From positions 3,121,501 through 3,185,500 of the forward strand of contig NZ_JAMZEB010000002.1 in NCBI RefSeq assembly GCF_024172165.1: a stretch of 64,000 nucleotides of DNA, read 5' to 3'. The translations under genes were made by a program, and so were the position numbers. Of this stretch, positions 1 through 9,322 are shown piece after piece (the first letter of the stretch is position 1; every line of letters starts with the position of its first letter). The notes beneath the pieces are model-generated. The model had not been told where the DNA came from. It worked only from the letters and a program-made list of their open reading frames with translations, and did not search any database. Source of the DNA: Nonomuraea thailandensis (GTDB lineage Bacteria > Actinomycetota > Actinomycetes > Streptosporangiales > Streptosporangiaceae).

Positions 1-1100
1 TCTTCGCCGACGGAGCCGTCCCGGTGCCGCTCGTCCTGGTGGACACCGACGAAGGGATCACCGGCGTCGGCCTCGGGCCGCACGTCGAGATCGGGGCCGT
101 CTTCGCCGCGATCGAAGGCGAGGATCCGCGCGGCGTGACGGCGCTCTACGACCGCATGTTGCGGCGGACCTTCAAGGCGGGCCACGCCGGCGCGGTGTTC
201 GGCACGATCGGCGCGCTCGACACCGCCCTGTGGGACATCAAGGCGCAGGCCGCCGGCGAGCCGCTCTGGCGCCTGCTCGGCGGGCGCGACCGGGAGGTGA
301 CCGCCTACGCCTCCGGCCTCGACATGGGCCTGACCGACGACGAGCTCGTCGCGGTCTACCAGGTCTACGCCCGGCACGGTCTGCGCGCGGCCAAGATCAA
401 GGGCGGCCTCGACATCGAACGCGACCGCCGCCGCCTGACGCTGGTGCGGGACATCCTGACCGAGGCGGGGCGCGGCGCGCGGCCGGGTCTGATGCTCGAC
501 GTGAACGAGGCCTGGACCCGCAAGCAGGCCGTCCGGCACGTCTGCGAGCTCGAACGCACGCTGGATCTCACGTGGATCGAGGAGCCGGTCCGGCGCTGGG
601 ACGCCGAGGGCCTGGCCACGGTCGGCCGCGGGATCCGCGCCTCCGTCGCCACGGGGGAGAACCTCACCGGGCTGGAGCAGTTCCGCCCGCTGCTGGCCGC
701 GGGCGCCGTGGACATCGTGCAGACGGCCGTCGTCTGGGGAGTGTCCCACTTCCTGCGGGTGTCCGCGCTGGCGCACGCCCACGACCTGCCGGTCAGCCCG
801 ATCGGCGCCACGCCCGTCGCGCTGCTGCACGCCGCGACGTCGGTGCCGAACCACCTGGCCAGCGAGTTGCAGGATCTGCACCCGCCGCTCGGGCTGTCGC
901 TGGACCTGCACGTCGAGAACGGCGCGTTCGTCCTCGGCGACTCACCGGGCCTCGGCATCACGGTGGACGAGCAGGCGATCGACGCGTTCCGCCGGCCGGA
1001 CGCCACGGCACCCGAGGGCCCGCACATCCGGCCGGAGCACGCCGGACGGCGGCTGCTGGCGGTCGCCAGCCACTCCTGCCCGGCGCGGTTCCCGGGATGA
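1..1100 (+). CDS. Enolase-superfamily (mandelate racemase/muconate lactonizing type) protein, 5' truncated by window edge
   Basis: The frame is open from the first base, so the true start lies upstream of the window; a GTG at 24 falls inside the conserved capping domain and is unlikely to be the start. The visible part covers the end of the capping domain (DEGITGVG) and the whole barrel. It shows the KIKGG segment (the K-x-K of the mandelate racemase subgroup), LDVNEAW and WIEEP for the metal ligands and ATGEN for the third acidic ligand. These enzymes abstract a proton alpha to a carboxylate, usually dehydrating sugar acids. In the stretch where the His general base is often found (VSPIGATP) an Ile stands instead, so the exact reaction is uncertain. 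A GntR/FadR gene follows tail-to-tail, fitting a sugar-acid role. The family is clear; the substrate is not. Confidence 0.85.
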   Translation, partial: FADGAVPVPLVLVDTDEGITGVGLGPHVEIGAVFAAIEGEDPRGVTALYDRMLRRTFKAGHAGAVFGTIGALDTALWDIKAQAAGEPLWRLLGGRDREVTAYASGLDMGLTDDELVAVYQVYARHGLRAAKIKGGLDIERDRRRLTLVRDILTEAGRGARPGLMLDVNEAWTRKQAVRHVCELERTLDLTWIEEPVRRWDAEGLATVGRGIRASVATGENLTGLEQFRPLLAAGAVDIVQTAVVWGVSHFLRVSALAHAHDLPVSPIGATPVALLHAATSVPNHLASELQDLHPPLGLSLDLHVENGAFVLGDSPGLGITVDEQAIDAFRRPDATAPEGPHIRPEHAGRRLLAVASHSCPARFPG

Positions 1101-1160
1101 GCCTGCCCCGCGACCGCTCGCCCGGCAGCGTGCGGCCAGGACCGGACCGGGAGGGCCCGC

Positions 1161-1901
1161 TCAGCGCGAGGAGAAGAAGAGGCGCTGCTGGATCTCCCTG
1201 CGGTAGTCGTCGAGGGTGTTGTCGATGTGCGTGGCCGCCGCCTGCGCGGCCGCCTCCGGATCGCCGGCCCGGATGGCCTGGTGGATGGCGTCGTGCTCCT
1301 CGACGGCCTTGGCGGCGTGCCCGCCCACCGAGCCGCGCAGGCCGATGAGGCTCGACTGCGCCTGCAGCCGGCGCGCCTCCTGCACGGCGACCTGGAGGAA
1401 CATGTTGTGCGAGGCCGTGGCGATGGCGGTGTGGAAGGCGTCGTCGCCCTCGTTGAACAGGTCCTCGCGCCCGGTCTCGAAGCCGTGGCGGCACACGCCG
1501 GCCGCTTCCTCGATGGCCCTCAGCTCGGCGGGGGTGGCGCGGCGGGCGGCCAGCCGGCTGGTCTCCATCTCCTGCGCCCGGCGGAACTCGAACAGCATGT
1601 AGACATGGTCGAGGTCGGTCGGGAGGAAGAAGGATCCCCGGCGCCCGGCGCCGAACATCCCCTCGTCGTCGGCCACGTACAGGCCGCGGCCCTTCTGGGC
1701 GCGCACCCGGCCGAGCGCGGAGAGGATCTTCACCGCCTCGCGCACCACGGTGCGGCTGGTGCCCAGCTGCTGGGCCAGCTCGTTCTCGGTCGGCATGCGA
1801 TCGCCCGGACGCAGGCCGAGCTCGACGATCAATTCCAGCACCTGCTCGGCCGCTACCTCGTAGCCCGGCCGGTATCCGCTCTCGCGCGGGGTGTCGGTCA
1901 C
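1161..1901 (-). CDS. GntR-family transcriptional regulator, FadR/FCD subfamily
   Basis: This 246-residue protein has an N-terminal winged helix (AAEQVLELIVELGLRPGDRM, then TENELAQQLGTSRTVVREAV) and a C-terminal all-helical FCD ligand domain with regularly placed His/Asp residues (EGDDAFHTAIATASHN). The GTG start at 1901 is chosen because GGAGGGAG lies just upstream and the protein then begins directly before the DNA-binding domain; an upstream in-frame extension to 2081 has no domain or ribosome site. FCD regulators usually sense organic or sugar acids. It is convergent with the enolase-type gene and divergent from the large carbohydrate cluster starting at 2193. Three copies of a GAGTAYGAC-type motif lie in the intervening DNA, so it probably controls itself and that cluster. 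The ligand is inferred, not shown. Confidence 0.9.
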   Translation of the reverse strand: MTDTPRESGYRPGYEVAAEQVLELIVELGLRPGDRMPTENELAQQLGTSRTVVREAVKILSALGRVRAQKGRGLYVADDEGMFGAGRRGSFFLPTDLDHVYMLFEFRRAQEMETSRLAARRATPAELRAIEEAAGVCRHGFETGREDLFNEGDDAFHTAIATASHNMFLQVAVQEARRLQAQSSLIGLRGSVGGHAAKAVEEHDAIHQAIRAGDPEAAAQAAATHIDNTLDDYRREIQQRLFFSSR

Positions 1902-1929
1902 CGTGCTCCCTCCTCGGCGTTTCCTGCAT

Positions 1930-2087
1930 GAGTATGACTGATGAGCCGGCCCTTCCCGTGAAGCGTGCCTCCGCGATGAGTACGACACATATGAACGATT
2001 CATGCGCGACAGGTTGCCGTAGCTCGGCATGAGTGCCGATGTCTGTGCTGGTGGGCGGGGAGATGAGCGCACTTTGGTCATACTCTT
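1930..2087. promoter_or_regulatory. Putative operator region with three GAGTATGAC-type half sites
   Basis: GAGTATGAC at 1930-1938, GAGTACGAC at 1978-1986 and the inverted form GTCATACTC at 2079-2087 lie in the 291-bp divergent gap between the GntR regulator and the gene starting at 2193. A TGAA-CGA-TTCA inverted repeat is at 1992-2002. The gap is visibly less GC-rich than its flanks. The repeated element and its placement suggest sites for the adjacent regulator; no binding evidence is available. Confidence 0.45.
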
Positions 2088-2192
2088 GGTGTGCGAATCC
2101 TGAAATAGATCTGCTTCATCTCTTGACGGGCGCTCATGATCCGAAGCTAATTGAGAGGCAGGCCGGCGCCCCTACCCCCCAAAGGACCGACT

Positions 2193-4571
2193 GTGCCCTT
2201 ACCATCGCCCGTTCCGACGCCGAGACCGTCCCTGGCCGGCGTCGTCGCCGCCGCGCTGGCCGCGGCGTTCGCCCTCATCGCCCCCGCCTCCCCGGCCCTC
2301 GCGGCCACCACGACCCTTCACGCCGCCCCCAACGGCACCGGCAGCGCGTGCACCGCCACCCAGCCGTGCTCGCTGGCCGCGGCGCAGACGGCGGTCCGCT
2401 CGCTGAACGCCGGGATGTCCGGTGACATCGTCGTGGAGCTGACCGGCGGGGTGTACCGGCTCTCCGCGCCGCTCCGGCTGACCGCCGCCGACTCCGGGAA
2501 CAACGGCTACTCCGTCAGGTGGCAGGCGGCGGCGGCGGGGGCCGTCCCGGTCATCAGCGGAGCCAGGGCGGTCACCGGCTGGTCGCAGGCCGACCCCGCG
2601 AAGAACATCTGGCGCGCCGACGCCGGCGCCGGGATCGACAGCCGGCAGCTGTACGTCGACGGCGCGCTCGCCACCCGGGCGCGCACCGCCGTCAACCGCT
2701 CCGACTTCACCGCGAGCAGCACCGGGATGAGATTCACCAGCGGCGCGCTCGGCTACCTGAACAACCTCGCCAACCAGGGCCGGGTCGAGATGGAGAGCGT
2801 CGGCTCCTTCACCGACCGGTACGCGCCGGTGCAGAGCATCAGCGGCAACCTCATCACGATGCGCCAGCCCGCCTGGAACAACAACAACTTCGGCTACGAC
2901 ACCTTCACCAGCCCGCACCGGGCGGGGCCGCTCTACCTGGTCAACGCCTACGAGTTCCTCGACTCGCCGGGGGAGTGGTACCTCGACCCCGGAACCGGCG
3001 CCCTGTCCTACATCCCGCTCGCCGGGCAGAACATGGGCAACGTGAGCGTGGAGCTGCCGGTGCAGCAGTCGCTGGTGCAGGTCGGCGGAACCTACGACGC
3101 GCCCGCGCACCACATCACGTTCGGCGGGATCACCTTCACCGGCACGAGCTGGCTCGGCCCCAGCGGCAACCAGGGCTACGTGGACCAGCAGACCGGCGCC
3201 TACATCGCCGGCAACTGGAGCTGGCCCGCCTTCACCTCGTGCCACCAGGGCTGCCGCCAGTTCGAGGCGACCCGGCCGAACTGGCACCAGATGCCCGCCG
3301 CCGTGCAGGTCTCCGCGGCGAACACCATCACCTTCACCGACTCGCGCTTCGTCAACCTCGGGCAGACGGCCATCGGCATCGGCAACGACGCCAACGCGCA
3401 CGGCAGCGGGGTGGGCCTGGGCGCCGCCGACATCACGGTCACCCGGTCGGAGATCGCCCGCAGCTCGGCGGGCGGCGTCGTGGTCGGCGGCGTGCGCGCC
3501 GACGCGCACCACCCCGCCGACCCGCGGATGGTCAACCGGAACATCACCGTCAGCCACAACCGCATCCACGACCTCGGCCTGGACCACCGGGGCGTGGTCT
3601 CGGTCCTGACCACGTACGTCACCGGCACCGACGTCTCCCACAACGAGGTCTACAACCTGCCCTACACCGGGATGTCGATCGGCTACGGCTGGGGCGCCAA
3701 CGAGCCGGGCGGCAGCACCCACTACGCCGACCGCGGCCTGTACGACTTCCAGCCGCGCTACACCACGCCCACCACAGCCTCCGGCAACCGGCTCGTCGGC
3801 AACTACGTGCACGACGTCATGCAGCAGATGACCGACGGCGGCTGCATCTACACGCTGTCGTGGAACCCCGGCGCGGTGATCAGCGACAACCACTGCCTGC
3901 GCACCAACGGCTGGTTCGGCATCTACTTCGACGAGGGCTCCCGGTACTTCACCGTCAGGAACAACGTGCTGTCGAACACCGGCACCTGGGCCACCGCCAA
4001 CTACTGGTACGGCGAGAACATGGGCGACTTCACCGTCACAGGCAACTGGTCGACCAACGGCAGCACCAACGTGACCAACGGCGACCGCGGCAACGTGGTG
4101 AACAACAACGTCACCGTCGCGGGCGGCGCCTGGCCGGCCGGCGCCCAGGCCGTGATCGCCGCCGCCGGGCCCGGCGGCCAGTCCCCGGGCGGCACGAGCG
4201 CGTTGAAGGGCGTGGGGTCCAACCGGTGTCTGGACGTCAACGGCGCCTCGCAGGCCAACGGCGCCGCGGCGCAGCTGTGGGACTGCCACGGCCAGGCCAA
4301 CCAGCAGTGGACCTCGACAGGCGCGGGTGAGCTGCGGGTGTACGGAGGCAAGTGCCTGGACGTGAACGGCGCCGGCACCGCCGACGGCACGGCGGTGATC
4401 ATCTGGGACTGCAACGGCCAGAACAACCAGAAGTGGCGCCTGAACGCCGACGGCACGATCACCGCCGTCGGCGCGAACAAGTGCCTGGACGTCGGCGGCA
4501 CCGCCAACGGCACCAGGGCCCGCATCTGGACCTGCAACGGCGGCGCCGGCCAGAAGTGGACCCGCGCCTGA
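2193..4571 (+). CDS. Secreted right-handed beta-helix protein (GH141-like) with C-terminal CBM13
   Basis: This protein of 792 residues starts at GTG 2193, six bases after AAAGGA. A Sec signal peptide with a hydrophobic core and an Ala-rich cleavage site covers about residues 1-37. The catalytic-type region (about 38-665) opens with TTTLHAAPNGTG, then VVELTGGVYRLSAPLRL, VISGARAVTGW and QLYVDGALATRAR. That pattern is typical of GH141-like and related polysaccharide-active beta-helix proteins; many later N/G-rich turns (ITVSHNRIHDLGL, VSHNEVYNLPYTGMS) fit stacked beta-helix coils. The last 120 or so residues form a ricin-type beta-trefoil (CBM13) with NQQW, NQKW and GQKW repeats. It leads the co-oriented carbohydrate cluster. 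GH141 is a suggestion from N-terminal resemblance; a polysaccharide lyase is the main alternative. Confidence 0.8.
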   Translation: MPLPSPVPTPRPSLAGVVAAALAAAFALIAPASPALAATTTLHAAPNGTGSACTATQPCSLAAAQTAVRSLNAGMSGDIVVELTGGVYRLSAPLRLTAADSGNNGYSVRWQAAAAGAVPVISGARAVTGWSQADPAKNIWRADAGAGIDSRQLYVDGALATRARTAVNRSDFTASSTGMRFTSGALGYLNNLANQGRVEMESVGSFTDRYAPVQSISGNLITMRQPAWNNNNFGYDTFTSPHRAGPLYLVNAYEFLDSPGEWYLDPGTGALSYIPLAGQNMGNVSVELPVQQSLVQVGGTYDAPAHHITFGGITFTGTSWLGPSGNQGYVDQQTGAYIAGNWSWPAFTSCHQGCRQFEATRPNWHQMPAAVQVSAANTITFTDSRFVNLGQTAIGIGNDANAHGSGVGLGAADITVTRSEIARSSAGGVVVGGVRADAHHPADPRMVNRNITVSHNRIHDLGLDHRGVVSVLTTYVTGTDVSHNEVYNLPYTGMSIGYGWGANEPGGSTHYADRGLYDFQPRYTTPTTASGNRLVGNYVHDVMQQMTDGGCIYTLSWNPGAVISDNHCLRTNGWFGIYFDEGSRYFTVRNNVLSNTGTWATANYWYGENMGDFTVTGNWSTNGSTNVTNGDRGNVVNNNVTVAGGAWPAGAQAVIAAAGPGGQSPGGTSALKGVGSNRCLDVNGASQANGAAAQLWDCHGQANQQWTSTGAGELRVYGGKCLDVNGAGTADGTAVIIWDCNGQNNQKWRLNADGTITAVGANKCLDVGGTANGTRARIWTCNGGAGQKWTRA

Positions 4572-4688
4572 CGCCGTCCGACTGCGGGCGGCCCAACGTC
4601 GCGTGGCCAGAGGCGGCACCCCCTGGCCACGAGCCGAATCCCGGGCGTCTCGCCCTGACCGGTCTTCCTGTCGCAGGAGGGAACCCTC

Positions 4689-7508
4689 ATGTCCCGACGT
4701 CCGTGGCTCACCCTGCTGACCACGCTGGCACTGATCATCCCCGGAGCGCTCGCGCTCGGCGCCTCCCCGGCCCACGCCCTCGACATCCCGCCGTCCGACT
4801 ACCAGCAGGTGTCCCTCGCATCGGGCGGCGCGGAACTGGGCGAGGCGATGTCGCTGGCCGTGCTGCCGAACCGGTCCGTGGTCCACACGGCCCGTGACGG
4901 CACGGTGCGCGTCACCGACGCCGGCGGCAACACGAAGGTGGCCGGCCGGCTCAACGTCTACACCCACGACGAGGAGGGACTGCAGGGCGTGGCGGCCGAC
5001 CCCGGCTTCGCCTCGAACCGGCACCTCTGGCTCTACTACTCCCCGAGGCTGAGCACGCCGACCGGGGACGCGCCGGGCACGGGCACGCAGGCCCAGTTCG
5101 ACCAGTGGAAGGGCGAGCTGTACCTGTCCCGCTTCACCCTCAAGGCGGACGACACGCTCGACCTGGCCGGCGAGAAGGTGGTCCTGCGGGTGCAGAACGA
5201 CCGCGGCCAGTGCTGCCACGTGGGCGGCGACATCGACTTCGACGCCGCCGGCAACCTCTACCTGACCACCGGCGACGACACCAACCCGTTCGAGTCGAGC
5301 GGCTACTCCCCGCTGGACGAGCGGACCAACCGCAACCCGCAGTTCGACGCGCAGCGCTCCTCCGCCAACACCAACGACCTGCGCGGCAAGCTGCTGCGCA
5401 TCAAACCGCAGCCCGACGGCACCTACACGATCCCCAGCGGCAACCTGTTCCCGCCGGGGACGGCGAGAACCCGGCCGGAGATCTACGCGATGGGCTTCCG
5501 CAACCCGTTCCGGATGAGCGTGGACAAGGCGACCGGCGTCGTCTACCTCGGCGACTACGGGCCGGACGCGGGCGTGACCAACGCGAACCGGGGGCCCAGC
5601 GGCCAGGTGGAGTTCAACCGCATCACCGGCCCCGGCAACTACGGCTGGCCGTACTGCACCGGCACGAACACCACCAGCGAGACCTACAACGAGTGGAACT
5701 TCGCCAGCAATGGCACCGGCGCCAAGTACAACTGCGCGGGCGGCCCGGCCAACAACTCCTTCCGCAACACCGGCCTCGCCACGCTGCCCCCGGCCAAGCC
5801 CGCGTGGATCCGGTACGCGGGGGACGCCGGCAGCCCGCCGGAGTTCGGCTCCGGGTCGGAGTCGCCGATGGGCGGCCCGGTCTACCGGTTCGACCCGAAC
5901 CTGAACTCCCCGATCAAGTTCCCGCAGGTTCTCGACGGGCGGTACTTCGCCGGCGAGTACGGCCGGCGCTGGATCAAGGCGATCGAGGTCAGGACGGACG
6001 GCGGCTACGGCGAGATCTCGGCCTTCCCGTGGTCCGGCACGCAGGTGATGGACATGGCCTTCGGCCCCGACGGCGCGCTGTACGTCCTCGACTACGGCAC
6101 CGGCAGCAACAACCAGGCGTTGTACCGCGTCGAGTACATCGGCGGCGCCAACCGCAACCCGATCGCCAGGGCCGCCGCGGACAAGACGTCCGGACCCGCT
6201 CCGCTGACCGTGAATTTCTCCTCGTCGGGCAGTTCCGACCCGGAGGGCGGCGCGCTGACGTACGCGTGGAACTTCGGCGACGGCACCACCTCCACGGCGG
6301 CGAACCCGGGCAAGACCTACACGGCGAACGGCGCCTACACGGCGACGCTCACGGTCCGTGACCCGCAGGGCCTCACCGGCACGGCGAACGTGATCGTGAA
6401 CGTCGGCAACACCGCGCCCTCGGTCACCCTCACCAGCCCCGCCGACGGGCGCCTGTTCTCCTTCGGGGACACGGTCCCCTTCCAGGTCACCGTCACCGAC
6501 CCGGAGGACGGCACCGTCGACTGCGCGAAGGTCACCGTCGCCTACCTGCTCGGCCACGACAGCCACCGCCACCAGATCACCTCGCGGACCGGCTGCTCGG
6601 GCTCCATCGCGGTGCCGGTGGACGGCGAGCACGACGCGGCGGCCAACATCTACGGCGTCTTCGAGGCCTCCTACACCGACGCGGGCGGCCTGACCTCGAC
6701 CAGCGCCCGGGTGCTGCAGCCCAGGCACCGGCAGGCCGAGCACTTCGGCGCCCAGCAGGGCGTCCAGACGGCCGACCACGCCACCGCCGAGGGCGGCAGG
6801 ACGGCCGGCTTCCTCGACGACGGCGACTGGATCTCCTTCCAGCCGTACAGCCTGGCCGACGCCACGCGGATCACCGCCCGGGTGTCGTCGGCCGGCGCGG
6901 GCGGCCGGATCGAGGTCCGGGCGGGCTCGGCGACCGGCACGCTGCTGGGCACGGTGAACGTGGCGAGCACCGGCGGCTGGGACACCTTCGCCGACGTCTC
7001 GGCGAGCCTCAGCGGCGCGCCGTCCGGCCCGACCACGTTGTACCTGGTCTTCCGCGGCCCGACCGGGCAGGGCTACCTGTTCGACGTCGACTCCTTCACC
7101 TTCGACACCGGCACCCCGCCCGCGGGCGGCACGAGCACGTTCCGGGGCGTGGCCTCGGGCCGGTGCCTGGACGTCAACGGCGCCTCGCAGGTCAACGGCG
7201 CCCTGGCGCAGATCTGGGACTGCAACGCCGGCGCCAACCAGCAGTGGACCTCGACCGGCGCGACCGAGTTGCGGGTCTACGGAGGCAAGTGCCTGGACGT
7301 GAACGGCGCCGGCACCGCCGACGGCACCGCGGTGATCATCTGGGACTGCAACGGCCAGAACAACCAGAAGTGGCGCCTGAACGCCGACGGCACGATCACC
7401 GCCGTCGGCGCGAACAAGTGCCTGGACGTCGGCGGCACCGCCAACGGCACCAAGGCCCGCATCTGGACGTGCACCGGAGGAACCGACCAGCGCTGGACCC
7501 GCGTCTGA
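4689..7508 (+). CDS. Secreted GSDH-type (PQQ-dependent) sugar dehydrogenase with PKD, CBM6 and CBM13 modules
   Basis: 939 residues; ATG 4689 follows GCAGGAGGG. Signal peptide about 1-30 (ending SPAHA). Residues about 35-485 form a glucose/sorbosone dehydrogenase propeller: EGLQGVAADPGF, CCHVGGDIDFD, LRGKLLRIKPQPDGTY, EIYAMGFRNPFR and GPDGALYVLDYGTG. A PKD domain (about 487-573, YAWNFGDGTTST), an Ig-like segment (about 575-680), a CBM6-like module (about 680-805, ending FDVDSFTF) and a CBM13 beta-trefoil (about 814-939) follow. The family oxidises sugar hydroxyls or aldehydes outside the cell, often with PQQ; the cofactor here is inferred from family. It lies 117 bp after the beta-helix gene and 12 bp before the next gene, so co-transcription is likely. 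Its CBM13 coding DNA is almost identical to that of the upstream gene. Confidence 0.88.
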   Translation: MSRRPWLTLLTTLALIIPGALALGASPAHALDIPPSDYQQVSLASGGAELGEAMSLAVLPNRSVVHTARDGTVRVTDAGGNTKVAGRLNVYTHDEEGLQGVAADPGFASNRHLWLYYSPRLSTPTGDAPGTGTQAQFDQWKGELYLSRFTLKADDTLDLAGEKVVLRVQNDRGQCCHVGGDIDFDAAGNLYLTTGDDTNPFESSGYSPLDERTNRNPQFDAQRSSANTNDLRGKLLRIKPQPDGTYTIPSGNLFPPGTARTRPEIYAMGFRNPFRMSVDKATGVVYLGDYGPDAGVTNANRGPSGQVEFNRITGPGNYGWPYCTGTNTTSETYNEWNFASNGTGAKYNCAGGPANNSFRNTGLATLPPAKPAWIRYAGDAGSPPEFGSGSESPMGGPVYRFDPNLNSPIKFPQVLDGRYFAGEYGRRWIKAIEVRTDGGYGEISAFPWSGTQVMDMAFGPDGALYVLDYGTGSNNQALYRVEYIGGANRNPIARAAADKTSGPAPLTVNFSSSGSSDPEGGALTYAWNFGDGTTSTAANPGKTYTANGAYTATLTVRDPQGLTGTANVIVNVGNTAPSVTLTSPADGRLFSFGDTVPFQVTVTDPEDGTVDCAKVTVAYLLGHDSHRHQITSRTGCSGSIAVPVDGEHDAAANIYGVFEASYTDAGGLTSTSARVLQPRHRQAEHFGAQQGVQTADHATAEGGRTAGFLDDGDWISFQPYSLADATRITARVSSAGAGGRIEVRAGSATGTLLGTVNVASTGGWDTFADVSASLSGAPSGPTTLYLVFRGPTGQGYLFDVDSFTFDTGTPPAGGTSTFRGVASGRCLDVNGASQVNGALAQIWDCNAGANQQWTSTGATELRVYGGKCLDVNGAGTADGTAVIIWDCNGQNNQKWRLNADGTITAVGANKCLDVGGTANGTKARIWTCTGGTDQRWTRV

Positions 7509-7520
7509 AAGGGACACCCC

Positions 7521-9272
7521 ATGCTCCGACATCCGACCCCAGCCGCGCCAGGAATCGACCGCAGGACCTCTCGGCCGCGGCGCCTGGTGGCGACACTGGC
7601 GGCGATCGCGGTCACCACCGTGATGATCCCCGCCGTGATGATCCCCGCCCTCCCTGCCCAGGCCGCAGCCTTCAAGGTGCTGGTGTTCTCCAAGACGGCC
7701 GGGTTCCGGCACGACTCGATCCCCGCCGGCATCCAGGCCGTCCGCGACCTGGGCACCGCCAACGACTTCGCGGTGGACGCCACCGAGGACTCCAGCGCCT
7801 TCACCACGGCCAACCTGGCCCAGTACAAGGCGGTGGTGTTCCTGAGCACGACCGGTGACGTGCTGAACGACAGCCAGCAGGCCGCCTTCCAGGCCTACGT
7901 GGACGGCGGCGGCGGCTACGTGGGCGTGCACTCGGCCGCGGACACCGAGTACAACTGGTCCTACTACGGGCAGCTGATGGGGGCCTATTTCAACAACCAC
8001 CCGGCGATCCAGCAGGCCTCCGTGCGGACCGAGAACCGGGCGCACGCCGCGACCGCCCACCTGGGGGCGACCTGGTCGCGTTCCGACGAGTGGTACAACT
8101 ACCGCACCAACCCCCGCCCGAACGTCCGGGTGCTGCAGAACCTGGACGAGGGCAGTTACAGCGGCGGGAACATGGGCGACCACCCGATCACCTGGTGCCA
8201 CCCGCAGGCCGCGGGCCGCGCGTTCTACACGGGGCTGGGGCACACCCAGGAGTCGTACGCCGACCCCAACTTCCGCTCGCTGCTGCTGGGCGGCATCCGG
8301 TACACGGCCGGGGCCGTCAACGCCGACTGCCGCCCGGAGACCGGGTACACGACGCTGTACAACGGCTCGACGACGGGCTGGTCCCAGGCGGGGCCGGGGT
8401 CGTTCGCCAACGGCGACGCCACGCTGACGTCCCAGGGCGGCATGGGCATGTTGTGGTACTCCGCCAAGGAGTTCCGCTCCTACTCGCTCAAGCTCGACTG
8501 GAGGCTGACCGGCGACTCCAACTCCGGTGTGATCGTCGGCTTCCCTGCCACCAGCGATCCCAATGCGGCGCTCAGCACCGGCTACGAGGTGCAGATCGAC
8601 GCGACCGACACCGCGGACAGGACCACCGGGGCGATCTACGGCGTCAAGTCCGCCGACCTCGCCGCCCGCGACGCCGCGCTCAACCCGCCGGGCCAGTGGA
8701 ACACCTACGAGCTGCTGGTGGAGGGCGAGCGGCTGCAGGTGTTCCTGAACGGCAGCAGGATCAACGACTTCACCAACACCGACCCGGCCCGCTCGCTCCA
8801 GCAGGGGTACATCGGCATCCAGAACCACGGGTCCGGCGACGTGGTGTCCTTCCGCAACGTCCGGATCAAGGAGTCGACCGGCACGCCCGGCGGCACGGGG
8901 CCGCTCAAGGGCGTGGCCTCGGGCCGGTGCCTCGACGTCAGCGGCGCCTCGCAGGCCAACGGAGCCGCGGCGCAGCTCTGGGACTGCAACGGCCAGGCCA
9001 ACCAGCAGTGGACCGCCACCAGCGCCACCGAGCTGCGCGTCTACGGCGGCAAGTGCCTGGACGTGAACGGCGCCGCCACCGCCGACGGCACCAACGTGAT
9101 CATCTGGAGCTGCAACGGCCAGAACAACCAGAAGTGGCGCCTGAACGGCGACGGCACCGTCACCGCCGTGGGGGCGAACAAGTGCCTGGAGGCGGGAGGC
9201 ACCGCCAACGGCACCAGGGCTCGCATCTGGACCTGCAACGGCGGCGCGAACCAGCGGTGGACCCGTGGCTGA
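7521..9272 (+). CDS. Secreted ThuA-like / DUF1080 (3-keto-disaccharide hydrolase) / CBM13 protein
   Basis: 583 residues with an N-terminal signal peptide (about 1-48, ending ALPAQAAA). Residues about 50-266 are a ThuA-like flavodoxin-fold domain (FKVLVFSKTAGFRHDSIPAG, GGGYVGVHSAADTEYNW, HPITWCH, YTGLGHTQESY). Residues about 272-450 are a DUF1080 / 3-keto-disaccharide hydrolase concanavalin-like domain (TLYNGSTTGW, WRLTGDSNSGVIVGFP, YEVQIDATDT, GAIYG, GQWNTYELLVEGERL, GYIGIQNHG). A CBM13 trefoil ends the protein (about 461-583). ThuA proteins act in trehalose/3-keto-disaccharide use, and DUF1080 proteins cleave 3-keto-glycosides. Pairing them on one secreted chain next to GSDH oxidoreductases suggests extracellular processing of oxidised glycosides. 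The substrate is unknown. Confidence 0.87.
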   Translation: MLRHPTPAAPGIDRRTSRPRRLVATLAAIAVTTVMIPAVMIPALPAQAAAFKVLVFSKTAGFRHDSIPAGIQAVRDLGTANDFAVDATEDSSAFTTANLAQYKAVVFLSTTGDVLNDSQQAAFQAYVDGGGGYVGVHSAADTEYNWSYYGQLMGAYFNNHPAIQQASVRTENRAHAATAHLGATWSRSDEWYNYRTNPRPNVRVLQNLDEGSYSGGNMGDHPITWCHPQAAGRAFYTGLGHTQESYADPNFRSLLLGGIRYTAGAVNADCRPETGYTTLYNGSTTGWSQAGPGSFANGDATLTSQGGMGMLWYSAKEFRSYSLKLDWRLTGDSNSGVIVGFPATSDPNAALSTGYEVQIDATDTADRTTGAIYGVKSADLAARDAALNPPGQWNTYELLVEGERLQVFLNGSRINDFTNTDPARSLQQGYIGIQNHGSGDVVSFRNVRIKESTGTPGGTGPLKGVASGRCLDVSGASQANGAAAQLWDCNGQANQQWTATSATELRVYGGKCLDVNGAATADGTNVIIWSCNGQNNQKWRLNGDGTVTAVGANKCLEAGGTANGTRARIWTCNGGANQRWTRG

Positions 9273-9322
9273 GCCAGGCGGGAGCCCGCGCCGTTGAAAG
9301 TCACCTCCAGAAGGCGGTTCAG

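Noticed and set aside
2199..8828. A 2,209-codon open frame on the minus strand under the carbohydrate cluster
   Set aside because: It lies antisense to three clear secreted-enzyme genes, has monotonous Val/Gly/Arg-rich composition and no domains. Long antisense frames are expected in high-GC DNA with strong third-position bias.
8090..9322. N-terminal extension of the RbsA-type ATPase gene
   Set aside because: The upstream frame overlaps the ThuA-DUF1080 gene, is Arg/Pro-rich and lacks any domain. A ribosome site fits the start at 9323.
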